Counted from the first letter of the stretch, positions 8,717 through 16,522 are shown. The stretch is 64,000 nt of DNA from Micromonospora chalcea (GCF_002926165.1 NZ_MAGP01000035.1:1-64000); one strand, 5' to 3'. Made by a program: numbers and translations. The notes: generated by a model not told the origin, from the letters alone.

Positions 8717-9556
8717 GTGCCTCCCGACCACCCCTCCCACCAGCCGTTGCCCGCCAACCGCCCGGTTCGCCGAACGATTGACCCGGCATCAGCCGAACGG
8801 AGAGTGGGGCGTCACCGCGCCCCGGAGCAGCCCCGGCGCGGCCCGGCCCGCTCCGTACCGGGCCGGATCGCGGTGGCCACCGGCGTCACCTGCTGCCTCG
8901 GCCTGATCGGCGTCGCCGCCGTCGGCGAAACCGGCCCCGCGCGGCTGGACGTACGCGAGGCGGTCGCCGACCGGACCGCCGCCGAGCAGCGGGCCTCCCG
9001 CGACTTCACCCGCCTCGCGCCACCTGTCGCCGCGGCGCCGGCCCTGCCCGCCCCGGCCGCCACGCCGAGCCCGGCCGCGTCGACGAAGAAGCCGCCGCGC
9101 AAGCCCGCCCGCCCGAAGAACCCGCGGCCGGTCGCCGGGCTGGACCAGCGGCAGATGAACAACGCGAAGATCATCGTGGACGTGGGGCGGGGCATGGGCA
9201 TGCCCCGCCGGGCCCTCGTCGTGGCGGTCGCCACCGCGATGCAGGAGAGCAACCTCTACAACCTGGCCAGCGACGTGCTCCCGGAGTCCTTCGACCACCC
9301 GCACCAGGGCAGCGGCTCCGACCACGACTCGGTCGGGCTGTTCCAGCAGCGCCCCAGCAGCGGCTGGGGCACCGTCGCCCAGCTCATGCGACCCTCGTAC
9401 GCGGCCCGCGCCTTCTACACCGCCCTGCGCGAGGTGCCCGGCTGGGCGGACATGAGCGTCACCGCCGCCGCCCAGGCGGTGCAGGTGTCCGCGTACCCGG
9501 TCGCGTACGCCCGGCACGAGGACCGGGCCGCGACGATCGTGGCGGCGCTGACCTGA
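8717..9556 (+). CDS. Secreted or membrane-anchored lytic-transglycosylase-like protein
   Basis: 279 residues from GTG 8717. A basic N-terminus is followed by one hydrophobic segment (about 50-68, IAVATGVTCCLGLIGVAAV) and a Pro/Ala-rich linker (about 105-140). The C-terminal domain reads VAVATAMQESNLYNL, then DSVGLFQQRPSSGWGT with the catalytic-type Glu in the first motif, and ends VSAYPVAYARHEDRA. This matches the lysozyme-like domain found N-terminal to NlpC/P60 or M23 domains in actinobacteria, but no endopeptidase domain follows here. It probably acts on cell-wall glycan outside the membrane. The start has no Shine-Dalgarno; TAGCCT is 6 bases upstream. Confidence 0.88.
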   Translation: MPPDHPSHQPLPANRPVRRTIDPASAERRVGRHRAPEQPRRGPARSVPGRIAVATGVTCCLGLIGVAAVGETGPARLDVREAVADRTAAEQRASRDFTRLAPPVAAAPALPAPAATPSPAASTKKPPRKPARPKNPRPVAGLDQRQMNNAKIIVDVGRGMGMPRRALVVAVATAMQESNLYNLASDVLPESFDHPHQGSGSDHDSVGLFQQRPSSGWGTVAQLMRPSYAARAFYTALREVPGWADMSVTAAAQAVQVSAYPVAYARHEDRAATIVAALT

Positions 9557-9566
9557 CCCGGGCCGG

Positions 9567-10052
9567 TCAGGCGGCGCCGCGCCCGGCGCCGGGCCGCACG
9601 CCCGCGGCGGCGGTCGGGGTGTCCACCGGCACCCGCTCGCCGCGCGCGCCGGCCAGGATCTCGTCCACCCGGGACTCGCGGCGACGCCGTGCCAGCAGGG
9701 CCGCCTCGAACTCGCGGCGGGCCCGCAGAGCGTCGGCGTACGCCTCCTCCCGCAACCGGCGGGCCTCCTCGCGGGCGGCCTCCAGCTCGGCGCGGGCGGT
9801 GGCCAGCAGCTCGGCGGCCTCCCGCTCGGCCGGCGACGGGCGGGCCGCCTCCGGGCCCTCGACCGGCGCGCGCCGCCGGTGCAGGAAGTCGCACAGGTGC
9901 AGGGCGTCGGACCGGATCTGATCCCACTCCCGGCCGGCCCCGGCGGCGCCCTCCGCCCGCGCCGCCAGCCGCCCCAGCCGCAGGCTCAGCTCGTCGAGGC
10001 AGGAATCCACCTGACGCCTGTCGTATCCGGTCTCCACCACCGAGAACCTCAT
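9567..10052 (-). CDS. DivIVA-like coiled-coil protein (161 aa)
   Basis: The N-terminus MRFSVVETGYDRRQVDSCL resembles the membrane-binding DivIVA N-terminal motif (F..v.rGYD..qVD..L), also found in the true DivIVA of this window. A long helical region rich in Glu, Ala and Arg (about 85-140, AREEARRLREEAYADALRA) should form a coiled coil. It has no TM segment. GGGGGG lies 6 bases before the ATG. DivIVA-like proteins mark poles or negative curvature and recruit partners; this small paralogue may scaffold products of the neighbouring signalling or wall-hydrolase genes. Its stop lies 10 bp from the convergent transglycosylase gene. Confidence 0.8.
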   Translation of the reverse strand: MRFSVVETGYDRRQVDSCLDELSLRLGRLAARAEGAAGAGREWDQIRSDALHLCDFLHRRRAPVEGPEAARPSPAEREAAELLATARAELEAAREEARRLREEAYADALRARREFEAALLARRRRESRVDEILAGARGERVPVDTPTAAAGVRPGAGRGAA

Positions 10053-10169
10053 GCGTCGCCCCCCAGGCAGCCGGTGTTCGTCCCCACTGCCGATCCTGCG
10101 GGCCGGTCGCTCACGGGCGGGGCCGTTCCCACAAAATGTTCAGGATGCGGAGGCCCGGACTTCCCGCAC

Positions 10170-10616
10170 CTACTGGTGCTTCGGGAGCACGACCACCCGG
10201 CCGAAGAACTCGTCGATGCGGCGTACCACGTCGTTGAAGTCGTCCAGGTCGATCGGCTTGGTCACGTACGCGTTGGCCTGCAACGTGTAGCTGCTGACCA
10301 CGTCGGTGTCGGCGTTGGAGGTGGTCAGCACCACGATCGGGATGGTCCGCAGGCTCTCGTCGCCCTTGACCTCGCCGAGCACCTGCCGCCCGTCCATCCG
10401 GGGCATGTTCAGGTCGAGCAGGATCACGTCCGGACGCTGCGCCTCGGCGTGCCGGCCCTCGCGCCGGAGGAACTCCATCGCCTCCTGACCGTCGGCGACC
10501 ACGTCGATGACCTTGTCGACGTCGGAGTCGGCGAGCGCCTCCTCGATCATCAGGACGTCACCCGGATCGTCGTCCACCACCAGGATGCGAACCGGGCTCG
10601 GGCTGCTCTGACCCAT
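10170..10616 (-). CDS. Single-domain response regulator (CheY/Rcp1-like)
   Basis: 148 residues from ATG 10616 (SD-like AGG about 9 bases upstream; a longer reading frame to 10742 has no supporting site). It is only a receiver domain: VDDDPGD at about residues 15-21, the phospho-accepting Asp in VILLDLNMPRMDG, TTSNADTD and TKPIDLDDF. The DLNMP and TTS signatures place it in the Rcp1 branch, typically paired with phytochrome-like or hybrid kinases. With no output domain it probably acts by protein contact. It is the last gene of a minus-strand set with a STAS protein, a B12-binding protein and a PP2C phosphatase. Confidence 0.93.
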   Translation of the reverse strand: MGQSSPSPVRILVVDDDPGDVLMIEEALADSDVDKVIDVVADGQEAMEFLRREGRHAEAQRPDVILLDLNMPRMDGRQVLGEVKGDESLRTIPIVVLTTSNADTDVVSSYTLQANAYVTKPIDLDDFNDVVRRIDEFFGRVVVLPKHQ

Positions 10617-10686
10617 CGTCTTACCTGCTTGTCTCGAGGAGGGCGGCCGGCCGCACGGCCGGTTGCTGGCGGGGAAATGTACCGGA

Positions 10687-11034
10687 TCAGGAGGCGGCCG
10701 GCGCGGCCGGGTCGACGGTGTCACGGGCGTACCGGAGCACATCGTCCAGCCCGGTCACCTGCAGCACCCGGGCCACCCGGCCGGTCGCCCCGGTCAGGCG
10801 CAGCCAGCCGCCGTCGGCGGCGACGAGATTGTCCCCGCGCACGAAGGCGGCGATGCCGGTGGAGTCGCAGAAGGTCAGCTCGGCGAGGTCGAGCAGCAGC
10901 TCGCGCTGCCCCTCGGCGATCAGCCGGTCGATCGCCGAGTTCAGCTCGGGGGCCGTGCCCAGGTCGAGCTCACCGGCGAGCCGGAGGCAGACGCCGCCCC
11001 CGTCCCGCTGGGCGTACGTGACGGTGAACGTCAC
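10687..11034 (-). CDS. STAS-domain anti-sigma factor antagonist
   Basis: 115 residues from GTG 11034, 6 bases after AGGGGG. A single STAS domain: GELDLGTAPEL at about 20-30, LLLDLAELTFCDSTGIAAF with the conserved phosphorylatable Ser in DSTG, and a C-terminal helix. Proteins of this type are phosphorylated by RsbW/SpoIIAB-like kinases and dephosphorylated by PP2C phosphatases, thereby releasing a sigma factor. A PP2C of the right kind is encoded two genes away, but no kinase or sigma gene is seen in the window. A TATACT promoter overlapped by an inverted repeat lies about 45 bp upstream. Confidence 0.92.
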   Translation of the reverse strand: MTFTVTYAQRDGGGVCLRLAGELDLGTAPELNSAIDRLIAEGQRELLLDLAELTFCDSTGIAAFVRGDNLVAADGGWLRLTGATGRVARVLQVTGLDDVLRYARDTVDPAAPAAS

Positions 11035-11068
11035 TCTGGCCCCCCTCGCTCCCCACCGCAGGCGAACG

Positions 11069-11088
11069 CTTGCAGTAGTGCAAGTATA
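11069..11088 (-). promoter_or_regulatory. Promoter with overlapping inverted repeat upstream of the STAS gene
   Basis: Read on the minus strand, TATACT (11088-11083) is a near-consensus -10. It runs into CTTGCA-N4-TGCAAG (11084-11069), a perfect 6-bp inverted repeat that covers the expected transcription start. That is a natural place for a repressor. The -35 is weak. The predicted transcript would carry about 40 bases of leader before the GTG at 11034. Confidence 0.5.
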
Positions 11089-11111
11089 TGGGACGGCCCA
11101 TCCGGGTGCCG

Positions 11112-12158
11112 TCAGCGGCCCGCCGCAGACAGGCCGCCGACCAGAGCCCGGGACCGGTCGAGGAAACCGGCCGCGCGCGGGAAGTCGCGCAACTGCTGTC
11201 CATAGTGCTCCAGCGTCAGGCCGACCGCCCCCGCCGGCACCCCGCGGCTGACCAGGATCTCCACCAGCCACTCGACGAACGCGGTGAACAGCGTCCCGTC
11301 GTCCACATAGAGCGCGGCGGCCAGGAAGTCCACGATGTAACCGAGGTCGCTGATCGTGGAGTCGAGCTGCGCCGGGGTGTAGCCGGACACCGACGGCACC
11401 CGCTCCCGCAGGTCGGCCAGGGCGCTGTCGATCAACTCGCCGCGCCGCTTGACCAGGCTGGCGTACTCGTCGTCGGCCAGGTGGTCCAGCCGGGCCGGCG
11501 GCGCCGCACGCAGCGCCCGCTCGTCGGCCACCAGGTCGGCCGCGGCCGGCGCGTCCGGCGCCCACGGCACACCCAGCACACGCGCCCAGCGGCCGTCCTC
11601 GCCGAAGCCCCGGCCACCCACCACCACCGGCACGTCAGAGCGGCGGCACGCCTCCACCATCCGGTGGGCGTGCGGCAGCCGCATCGGCAGCGCGCAGGCC
11701 AGCGCCACCGCCTCCGCGTCGTAACGGTGCAGGTAGGAGACCAGGTGGGCGGCGGGCACGCTGGCGCCGAGGAAGACGACCTGCCAGCCGCGCAACCGCA
11801 GCACCTCGGCCACCAGCCGGGCCGGCAGCGCGTGCCACTCGCCGTCCATGCAGGCCATCACGATCCGTCCCCGCGTCGGCCGGGGATCGGCGTACGCGGC
11901 CACCGCCGCCACCACCCGCTCGCTGATGTGCGTGGCGGCGTGCTCCTCGGCGACGCTCCACTCGTTGCGCGCCCACCGTTCGCCCACCTCGGCCTGCGCC
12001 GGCGCGACCAGGTCGAGCAGCACCCGCTCGGCGGGCACGCCCGCCTCCAGGAGCCCCAGGGCCACCGCCACGGCGGCGGACTCGTCCGCGTCGGCCAGGC
12101 ACTCCAGGTAGCGGGCGAAGGCGTGACCCGCATCGACCCCGACAGTCGGCACTGTCAC
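11112..12158 (-). CDS. Cobalamin-binding sensor protein with C-terminal helical domain
   Basis: 348 residues from GTG 12158, which overlaps the phosphatase stop as GTGA and has GAGGGA 8 bases before it. Residues about 1-90 form a four-helix B12-binding module with RWARNEWSVAEEHAAT, the W..EH pattern of CarH/LitR photoreceptors and methionine synthase. Next is a Rossmann B12-binding domain whose GEWHALP supplies the Glu and the lower axial His, followed by VVVGGRGF. The last 130 residues are helical (SDLGYIVDFLAAALYVDDG, FVEWLVEILVSRGV). They resemble the RsbR/RsbRD N-terminal co-antagonist fold rather than a DNA-binding domain. It probably senses cobalamin or light and feeds the PP2C/STAS module around it. 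No MerR-type HTH is present. Confidence 0.88.
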   Translation of the reverse strand: MTVPTVGVDAGHAFARYLECLADADESAAVAVALGLLEAGVPAERVLLDLVAPAQAEVGERWARNEWSVAEEHAATHISERVVAAVAAYADPRPTRGRIVMACMDGEWHALPARLVAEVLRLRGWQVVFLGASVPAAHLVSYLHRYDAEAVALACALPMRLPHAHRMVEACRRSDVPVVVGGRGFGEDGRWARVLGVPWAPDAPAAADLVADERALRAAPPARLDHLADDEYASLVKRRGELIDSALADLRERVPSVSGYTPAQLDSTISDLGYIVDFLAAALYVDDGTLFTAFVEWLVEILVSRGVPAGAVGLTLEHYGQQLRDFPRAAGFLDRSRALVGGLSAAGR

Positions 12159-13975
12159 GCGGACCACTCCCTCGTCAGCTCCGCCGCGGCCGGTTCCGGC
12201 ACCGCGTGCAGGTGCCGGGGCGCCCGCCCGGCCGGGCCGGTCGCCCGCAGCGCCAGCACCGCTATGTCGTCGTGGTCGCCGTGCGCGAGCCAGTCACAGG
12301 TCACCTGCTCGACCCGTTCGGCCAGCGCGGGCGCCGGCATCCGGTTGCAGCCGGCCACGGCGTTGAGCAGCCGCTCGGCGCCGAACTGCTCGTCGCCGCG
12401 CCGGCCGCCCCGCGCCTCGGTCACGCCGTCGCTGTAGAAGAGGCAGGTCTCCCCCGGCGCCAGGCGCACGGTGACCTCGCCGATGCGGGGATCGGGCACA
12501 ACGCCGATCAGCATGCCGCGCAACGGCACCACCTCGACGTCACCGGACTCCCGCAGCACCAGCGGGGGCAGGTGCCCGCCACCGGCCAGGGTCAGGGTCT
12601 GGCCGCCGTCGCGGTGCGGACGCGCCACGCCGAGGACCATGGTGGCGAACCGGCCCTGCCCGTGTGCCTGGGTGGTCTCCAGCAGCGCGTCGTTGAGCAG
12701 CTTCAGCAGCCGCCCGGGCTGGCTCTCGACCCGGTGCAGCGCCTGCAGGCACTGGCGCAGCTGGCCGGTGAAGACGGCCGCCTCCACGCCCTTGCCCGAC
12801 ACGTCACCGAGAAAGAAGACCGACCCGCCGTCGGTGAGCTGGTGCGAACCGTAGAAGTCGCCGCCGATGCGCAGGCCGGCCTGCGCGGGCCGGTACGCGG
12901 TGCCCCACTGCACGCCGGTCGCGGGAGCCGGCTCGACCGGCAGCAGGCTGGCCTGCAGCGTGTCGGCGACCTCGGCCTGGTCCAGGTAGAGCAGAGCGGT
13001 GGTCAGCGCCGCGCCGGCCCGTGCCGCGAACGCGCGGATCAGGTCCACATCGGCCTCGTCGTACCAGCGGTCGGCGCGGCGGGCCACCAGCAGCGCGCCG
13101 GCCGGCGCATCCCGGCCGGGCAGCGGCACCACCCGGGCGACGGCGCCGGAGGTGTCCAGACCGGGCAGCCAACCCGCCTCCGCGGCCTGCTCGACCAGCC
13201 AGTCCAGCTCGTGCGGCTCGGCGCCGGACAGGCCGGCCTCGATGGCCACGGGCAGCGCCGGGGCGGGCAGCACGCCGCTGTCCACCACGGGCGCCTGGTC
13301 GTCCGCGCGTACCGCCCGCCACCACCGGGACCGGCCGGAGCGGGGGGCGAGCACCAGGACCGCCACGTCGGCCGTCGTCGGCACGGCGAGGCGGACCACG
13401 GCCGCGGCCGCCCGGTCGGGGTGCAGCGGATTGCCGAGCTTCTCGCCGACCACGGCGAGGAACGCCGAGCGGGCCCGCTCGGCCAGCAGCGCGTCGGCCC
13501 GGCTGACGCTCTCGGTGACGTCCTCGACGTACCAGCAGCGCCGGTGACCGGACAGCGCGACCGGCCGTACGCGCAGCCGTCGCCCATGGTGGGTGAACTC
13601 CGCCGGGCCGTCGCCGCGCAGCGCGTCCACGCCCGCCGCGGCGAGCAGCTCGCCGGCGGTCACCTCGGGGACCAGGCGCTCCGCGACGGGGCTCACGTGC
13701 CGCACGACACCGTCGGCGTCGCAGACGACAAGGCCCTCCCGGAAGTGCTCGACGACCTCGGACCAGTCCGGGACGGCGGGGCCGCGGTCGGCTGCCAGCG
13801 GCGGCAGGGCAGGCGTCGCCGCAGCGGCGGCGGACCACGCCGGGACCCGTGCGGCACTCGGCGTGGAGATCCGTCCGTCGCCCGGGTCGGCACCCCTGAC
13901 GTCGGCAGCAGTCACCAGCTGAGCCCCACTCTCCTCGTCGGCACCCCCGGGGCGCCGCACGGCGCCTGTGGCCAC
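12155..13975 (-). CDS. PAS-GAF-SpoIIE (PP2C) phosphatase, RsbU/RsbP-like
   Basis: 606 residues from GTG 13975; starts at 14017 or 13915 are also possible. A low-complexity N-terminus is followed by a PAS-like domain (WSEVVEHFREGLVVCDADG), a GAF-like domain ending RAFAARAGAALTTALLY, and the PP2C/SpoIIE catalytic domain. Metal-binding Asp residues sit in RIGGDFYG, FFLGDVSGKG, FYSDGVTE and HDDIAVLAL. Such phosphatases dephosphorylate STAS antagonists in partner-switching pathways. A TAGTGT element (13994-13989, minus strand) lies just upstream of the chosen start. Its stop overlaps the B12-sensor start, so the sensor and phosphatase are made together. It is divergent from two more STAS genes. 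Confidence 0.9.
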   Translation of the reverse strand: MATGAVRRPGGADEESGAQLVTAADVRGADPGDGRISTPSAARVPAWSAAAAATPALPPLAADRGPAVPDWSEVVEHFREGLVVCDADGVVRHVSPVAERLVPEVTAGELLAAAGVDALRGDGPAEFTHHGRRLRVRPVALSGHRRCWYVEDVTESVSRADALLAERARSAFLAVVGEKLGNPLHPDRAAAAVVRLAVPTTADVAVLVLAPRSGRSRWWRAVRADDQAPVVDSGVLPAPALPVAIEAGLSGAEPHELDWLVEQAAEAGWLPGLDTSGAVARVVPLPGRDAPAGALLVARRADRWYDEADVDLIRAFAARAGAALTTALLYLDQAEVADTLQASLLPVEPAPATGVQWGTAYRPAQAGLRIGGDFYGSHQLTDGGSVFFLGDVSGKGVEAAVFTGQLRQCLQALHRVESQPGRLLKLLNDALLETTQAHGQGRFATMVLGVARPHRDGGQTLTLAGGGHLPPLVLRESGDVEVVPLRGMLIGVVPDPRIGEVTVRLAPGETCLFYSDGVTEARGGRRGDEQFGAERLLNAVAGCNRMPAPALAERVEQVTCDWLAHGDHDDIAVLALRATGPAGRAPRHLHAVPEPAAAELTREWSA

Positions 13976-14074
13976 ATCTCTTCGCCCCACACTACGCCGG
14001 TATGCCGGTACCGCCACCCAGCCGACGCTGCTGGGCCGGCCCGCGCGCGCCCAGCGGGGCGGTGCCGCTGTTGT

Positions 14075-14080
14075 TACGAT
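14075..14080 (+). promoter_or_regulatory. -10 element for the plus-strand STAS genes
   Basis: TACGAT preceded by TTGT in the 146-bp divergent region between the phosphatase and the STAS gene. The predicted transcription start is near 14087, giving a leader of about 35 bases. On the opposite strand TAGTGT (13994-13989) may serve the phosphatase gene, so the two arms of the module would be driven from one region. Confidence 0.4.
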
Positions 14081-14121
14081 CCAGGCATCCCTGCCCGACC
14101 GGCAGCGTGCGGAAAGGCGTG

Positions 14122-14517
14122 ATGGTGGTTCCTCAACGCAGAAGGTCCGAGGCGACCCCGCTGAGCATCTCCGTGGATCGTTCCGACCCTGCCGTCCCGG
14201 TGATCGGCGTCGGCGGCGACCTGGCCTACGCCACCGCGGCGCCGCTGCGCGCGGAGGTCGACCGGCTGCTCGCCGGGCGTCCCGCGACGCTCGTGCTCGA
14301 CTTCGCCGACCTGCTGTTCCTGGACAGCACCGGCCTGTCCGTGATCGTGCACGCCTGGCGGGAGGGGCAGCAGGTCGGCACCCGGATCGAGCTGCGCGCG
14401 GTCCCGCGGTTCCTGGAGACCATTCTCGACCTGACCGGCGTCACCGGCCTGCTCGACCGTGCGCCGGTCGACGACCGGACCGGGCCGCCCGCCACGGGTT
14501 CGGCCGCCTCCGCGTGA
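14122..14517 (+). CDS. STAS-domain anti-sigma factor antagonist
   Basis: 131 residues from ATG 14122 (GGAAAGG 4 bases upstream; GTG 14125 is an alternative). The STAS core is LSISVDRSD, VGGDLAYATAAPL, LVLDFADLLFLDSTGLSVI with the phosphorylatable Ser of DSTG, and a helix LETILDLTGVTGLLD. A Pro/Thr-rich tail follows. It is the first of two tandem STAS genes and is divergent from the PP2C phosphatase, its likely activator. Confidence 0.92.
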   Translation: MVVPQRRRSEATPLSISVDRSDPAVPVIGVGGDLAYATAAPLRAEVDRLLAGRPATLVLDFADLLFLDSTGLSVIVHAWREGQQVGTRIELRAVPRFLETILDLTGVTGLLDRAPVDDRTGPPATGSAASA

Positions 14518-14560
14518 CCCCGGGGGTTTCCCGCCGGGGTCCGGCTGGGAACATGGGAGC

Positions 14561-14908
14561 GTGCCCTCCCAGATGCTGACCATCGAGGTGGACCGGCTCG
14601 ACGCCGGCGCCGTCCGGGTGCGGCTGGCCGGTGAGCTGGACTACGACACCGCCCCGGAACTGGTCGAGGCCGTTGCGCGGCTTCGCCGCGACGGCTGCCA
14701 GGAGGTGGAGCTCGACTTCGGCGGCGTGGTCCTCTGCGACTCGTCCGGGCTGAGCGCGCTCGTGGTGATCCACCGCTCCGGCACCGGCGCGGTCCGGCTG
14801 CGCAACACCAATCCGCAGGTACGGCATCTGCTGGACCGCACCGGCCTGGCCGAGCTGCTGGCCGCCCCGCGCCGCGACGTGACCGGCGGCGCCCGCGAGG
14901 TGGGATGA
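14561..14908 (+). CDS. STAS-domain anti-sigma factor antagonist (second copy)
   Basis: 115 residues if GTG 14561 is the start; ATG 14573 is the alternative, and the upstream GGGAG fits neither perfectly. STAS motifs are LAGELDYDTAPEL, VELDFGGVVLCDSSGLSAL (Ser in DSSG) and HLLDRTGLAEL. It has the same length and much the same layout as the minus-strand STAS protein at 10687-11034, so the two may be paralogues serving different kinases. It ends 30 bp before a strong hairpin terminator. Confidence 0.9.
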   Translation: MPSQMLTIEVDRLDAGAVRVRLAGELDYDTAPELVEAVARLRRDGCQEVELDFGGVVLCDSSGLSALVVIHRSGTGAVRLRNTNPQVRHLLDRTGLAELLAAPRRDVTGGAREVG

Positions 14909-14937
14909 CGCGCGGCACGCCGTTGGCGGGAAGGGGT

Positions 14938-14970
14938 GGCCCCCGGCCCTGGGACCAGGGGCCGGGGGCC
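14938..14970. terminator. Hairpin terminator between convergent genes
   Basis: A G+C stem with arms GGCCCCCGGCCCTGG (14938-14952) and CCAGGGGCCGGGGGCC (14955-14970), one unpaired base and a 2-base loop. It lies between a plus-strand STAS gene and a convergent minus-strand gene and could stop both. No U-run is present, as is common in actinomycetes. Confidence 0.75.
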
Positions 14971-14981
14971 GGGAGGATGGC

Positions 14982-15296
14982 TCAGGCGGCGGGCGCGGCC
15001 TGCCGGCGCGGGCCGGTGGTGTGCGGCTCTCCCACGATCGGGGCCTCGGCGTCCTCCGGCGCGCCGGAATCGGGCGTCTGGAACAGGTAACGGACGAAGT
15101 CTCCGGTAGCACCGTCGTCGTCCGCGCCCGGCCACTGCCCGACGCAGTCGACGCCGATCACCTCACGCCCGGTGCCGTCGTGGTGCTCCAGCAGCGCCCA
15201 GAGGGTCACCGGGTAGCAGCGGGTGACGTCCGGGCCGATCCGCCAGCGGGCGTACCACCCGGGACGGGCGGGGACGATCTCCACGATCCGTTTCAT
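14982..15296 (-). CDS. Hypothetical protein (104 aa)
   Basis: 104 residues from ATG 15296: a compact N-terminal half (MKRIVEIVPARPGWYARWRIG, then YPVTLWALLEHHDG, REVIGVDCVGQW) and a flexible, acidic C-terminus. No TM segment or catalytic motif. The Trp-rich N-terminal part looks like a small beta domain. I do not recognise the family. It converges on the STAS genes across a hairpin and is divergent from the DUF2267 gene. Confidence 0.75.
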   Translation of the reverse strand: MKRIVEIVPARPGWYARWRIGPDVTRCYPVTLWALLEHHDGTGREVIGVDCVGQWPGADDDGATGDFVRYLFQTPDSGAPEDAEAPIVGEPHTTGPRRQAAPAA

Positions 15297-15413
15297 GTCG
15301 ACCTGCCCTTCCGCGTGCGTCGGAAGTTGTCCGGTCCATCCGATCCTGCCGCCCGCCGGGGTGACCGCTCCTCACCCGCAGCGAGTGAAGCCTCCGCCGG
15401 GCGGGCCTCCCGT

Positions 15414-15462
15414 TAGCTTCCCGGCAGCGCCGGGAACGCGGTCGGCGCAAGCGCAACCGACC
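15414..15462 (+). promoter_or_regulatory. Promoter with two hairpins before the DUF2267 gene
   Basis: TAGCTT (15414-15419) is a plausible -10. It merges with a perfect 8-bp inverted repeat, TTCCCGGC (15418-15425) and GCCGGGAA (15429-15436), and a second repeat GGTCGG (15440-15445)/CCGACC (15457-15462) follows in the leader. The first could be an operator or an RNA hairpin at the 5' end. The gene starts at 15480. Confidence 0.4.
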
Positions 15463-15479
15463 AGGAACGAGGTGCGACG

Positions 15480-16451
15480 ATGCGCAAGCAGATGGAGGGC
15501 GACAACCAGCGCCGCCGGGCTCTCGCCCGCGAGGCCCGCGAGCGAGGGCTGCGGCCGAGCCAGACCGGCGCCAGCCTGAGCGCGTCCAAGCAGGTCACCT
15601 CGCTGGACCGGCACGACCGGTCCGGCCCGCCGCCGGCCGGACGGCACAAGCCGGACACCACGCGCGGCGGTCCCGCGCGGCCGCCGGTCGCCGTCGCGGA
15701 GCAGCAGCGCCCGCTGCCGGACCCGACGCCGTCACCCGGGGTCTCGATGAGCTACCGGGATCTCGTCGACGACGTGAGCCGGCGCGCCGGGGTGGACTTC
15801 ACCACGGCCAAGGTCGCCGCGGAGGGCACCGTGCTGGCCCTGGCCCAGGCGCTGGACGAGGTGGAACGGGAGCGACTGCTGGAGGCGGTGCCGCTGACCC
15901 TGCACGACGTGGTGCCGGTCTACGGTATGGAACCCCGCCGCGACCTGCCCGGATTCCTGGCCGAGGTCGGCCGCTACAGCCGCCTCACCCCGGAGCAGGC
16001 GCGCTACCAGGCCGAGGCGACGCTCGCCGCGCTCAATGAGGCCGACGCGGAGCTGGTCGAGTCGCTGCGCGTACCCGACGAGTTGCGTGACCTGCTCGGG
16101 CCGACCGACTTCGGCGGCGGCCTGGTGGGCGCGTCCTCGGCCACCGCGCCGCTGACCGAGCCGGAGCTGCGTGACGCGCTCGCGGCGCTGCCCTACTGGT
16201 CCAGCGACCGGCGGTCGCTGGTGCGCACGATCGAGTTGCCCGGCGGCAACCTGGACCGGGTGCTCGACCGGCTGGACCAGCTCAAGGCCGAGGCCGGGCG
16301 CGCGCCGCAGATCGGGCGGCCGGACCCGGACAACGCCGTGCTGACGGTCCGCACACAGCAGGTCGACGGCGTGACCGCGGCGGACGTCGACCTCGCGCAC
16401 CGGGTGGACGCGGCAGTCGACGAGGCCGGCGCCGGGATGGCGGCCGGCTGA
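15480..16451 (+). CDS. DUF2267 protein fused to a pterin-4a-carbinolamine-dehydratase-like domain
   Basis: 323 residues from ATG 15480 (GAGG about 8 bases upstream). Residues 1-90 are basic and disordered. Residues about 95-215 form a DUF2267 helical domain (YRDLVDDVSRRAGVDFTTAK, YSRLTPEQARYQAEATL, LRDLLGPTDF). The C-terminal 90 residues have the fold pattern of 4a-hydroxytetrahydrobiopterin dehydratase (LPYWSSDRRSLVRTIELPG, then GVTAADVDLAHRVD). The catalytic HHP and later His of that enzyme are missing: the aligned stretches read APQIGRP and RTQQ. It is therefore probably a non-catalytic binding domain. Role unknown. Confidence 0.82.
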   Translation: MRKQMEGDNQRRRALAREARERGLRPSQTGASLSASKQVTSLDRHDRSGPPPAGRHKPDTTRGGPARPPVAVAEQQRPLPDPTPSPGVSMSYRDLVDDVSRRAGVDFTTAKVAAEGTVLALAQALDEVERERLLEAVPLTLHDVVPVYGMEPRRDLPGFLAEVGRYSRLTPEQARYQAEATLAALNEADAELVESLRVPDELRDLLGPTDFGGGLVGASSATAPLTEPELRDALAALPYWSSDRRSLVRTIELPGGNLDRVLDRLDQLKAEAGRAPQIGRPDPDNAVLTVRTQQVDGVTAADVDLAHRVDAAVDEAGAGMAAG

Positions 16452-16508
16452 CCCGGCGGCGGAACGGTCCCGGTCCCCCGCGGGCCGGGGCCACCCGTGG
16501 CCGGGCGG

Positions 16509-16514
16509 TACCGT
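16509..16514 (+). promoter_or_regulatory. -10 element for leaderless methyltransferase-like gene
   Basis: TACCGT followed by 8 bases and GTG 16523, with no Shine-Dalgarno between. Same geometry as several other starts in the window. Confidence 0.4.
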
Positions 16515-16522
16515 GTGCCGCC

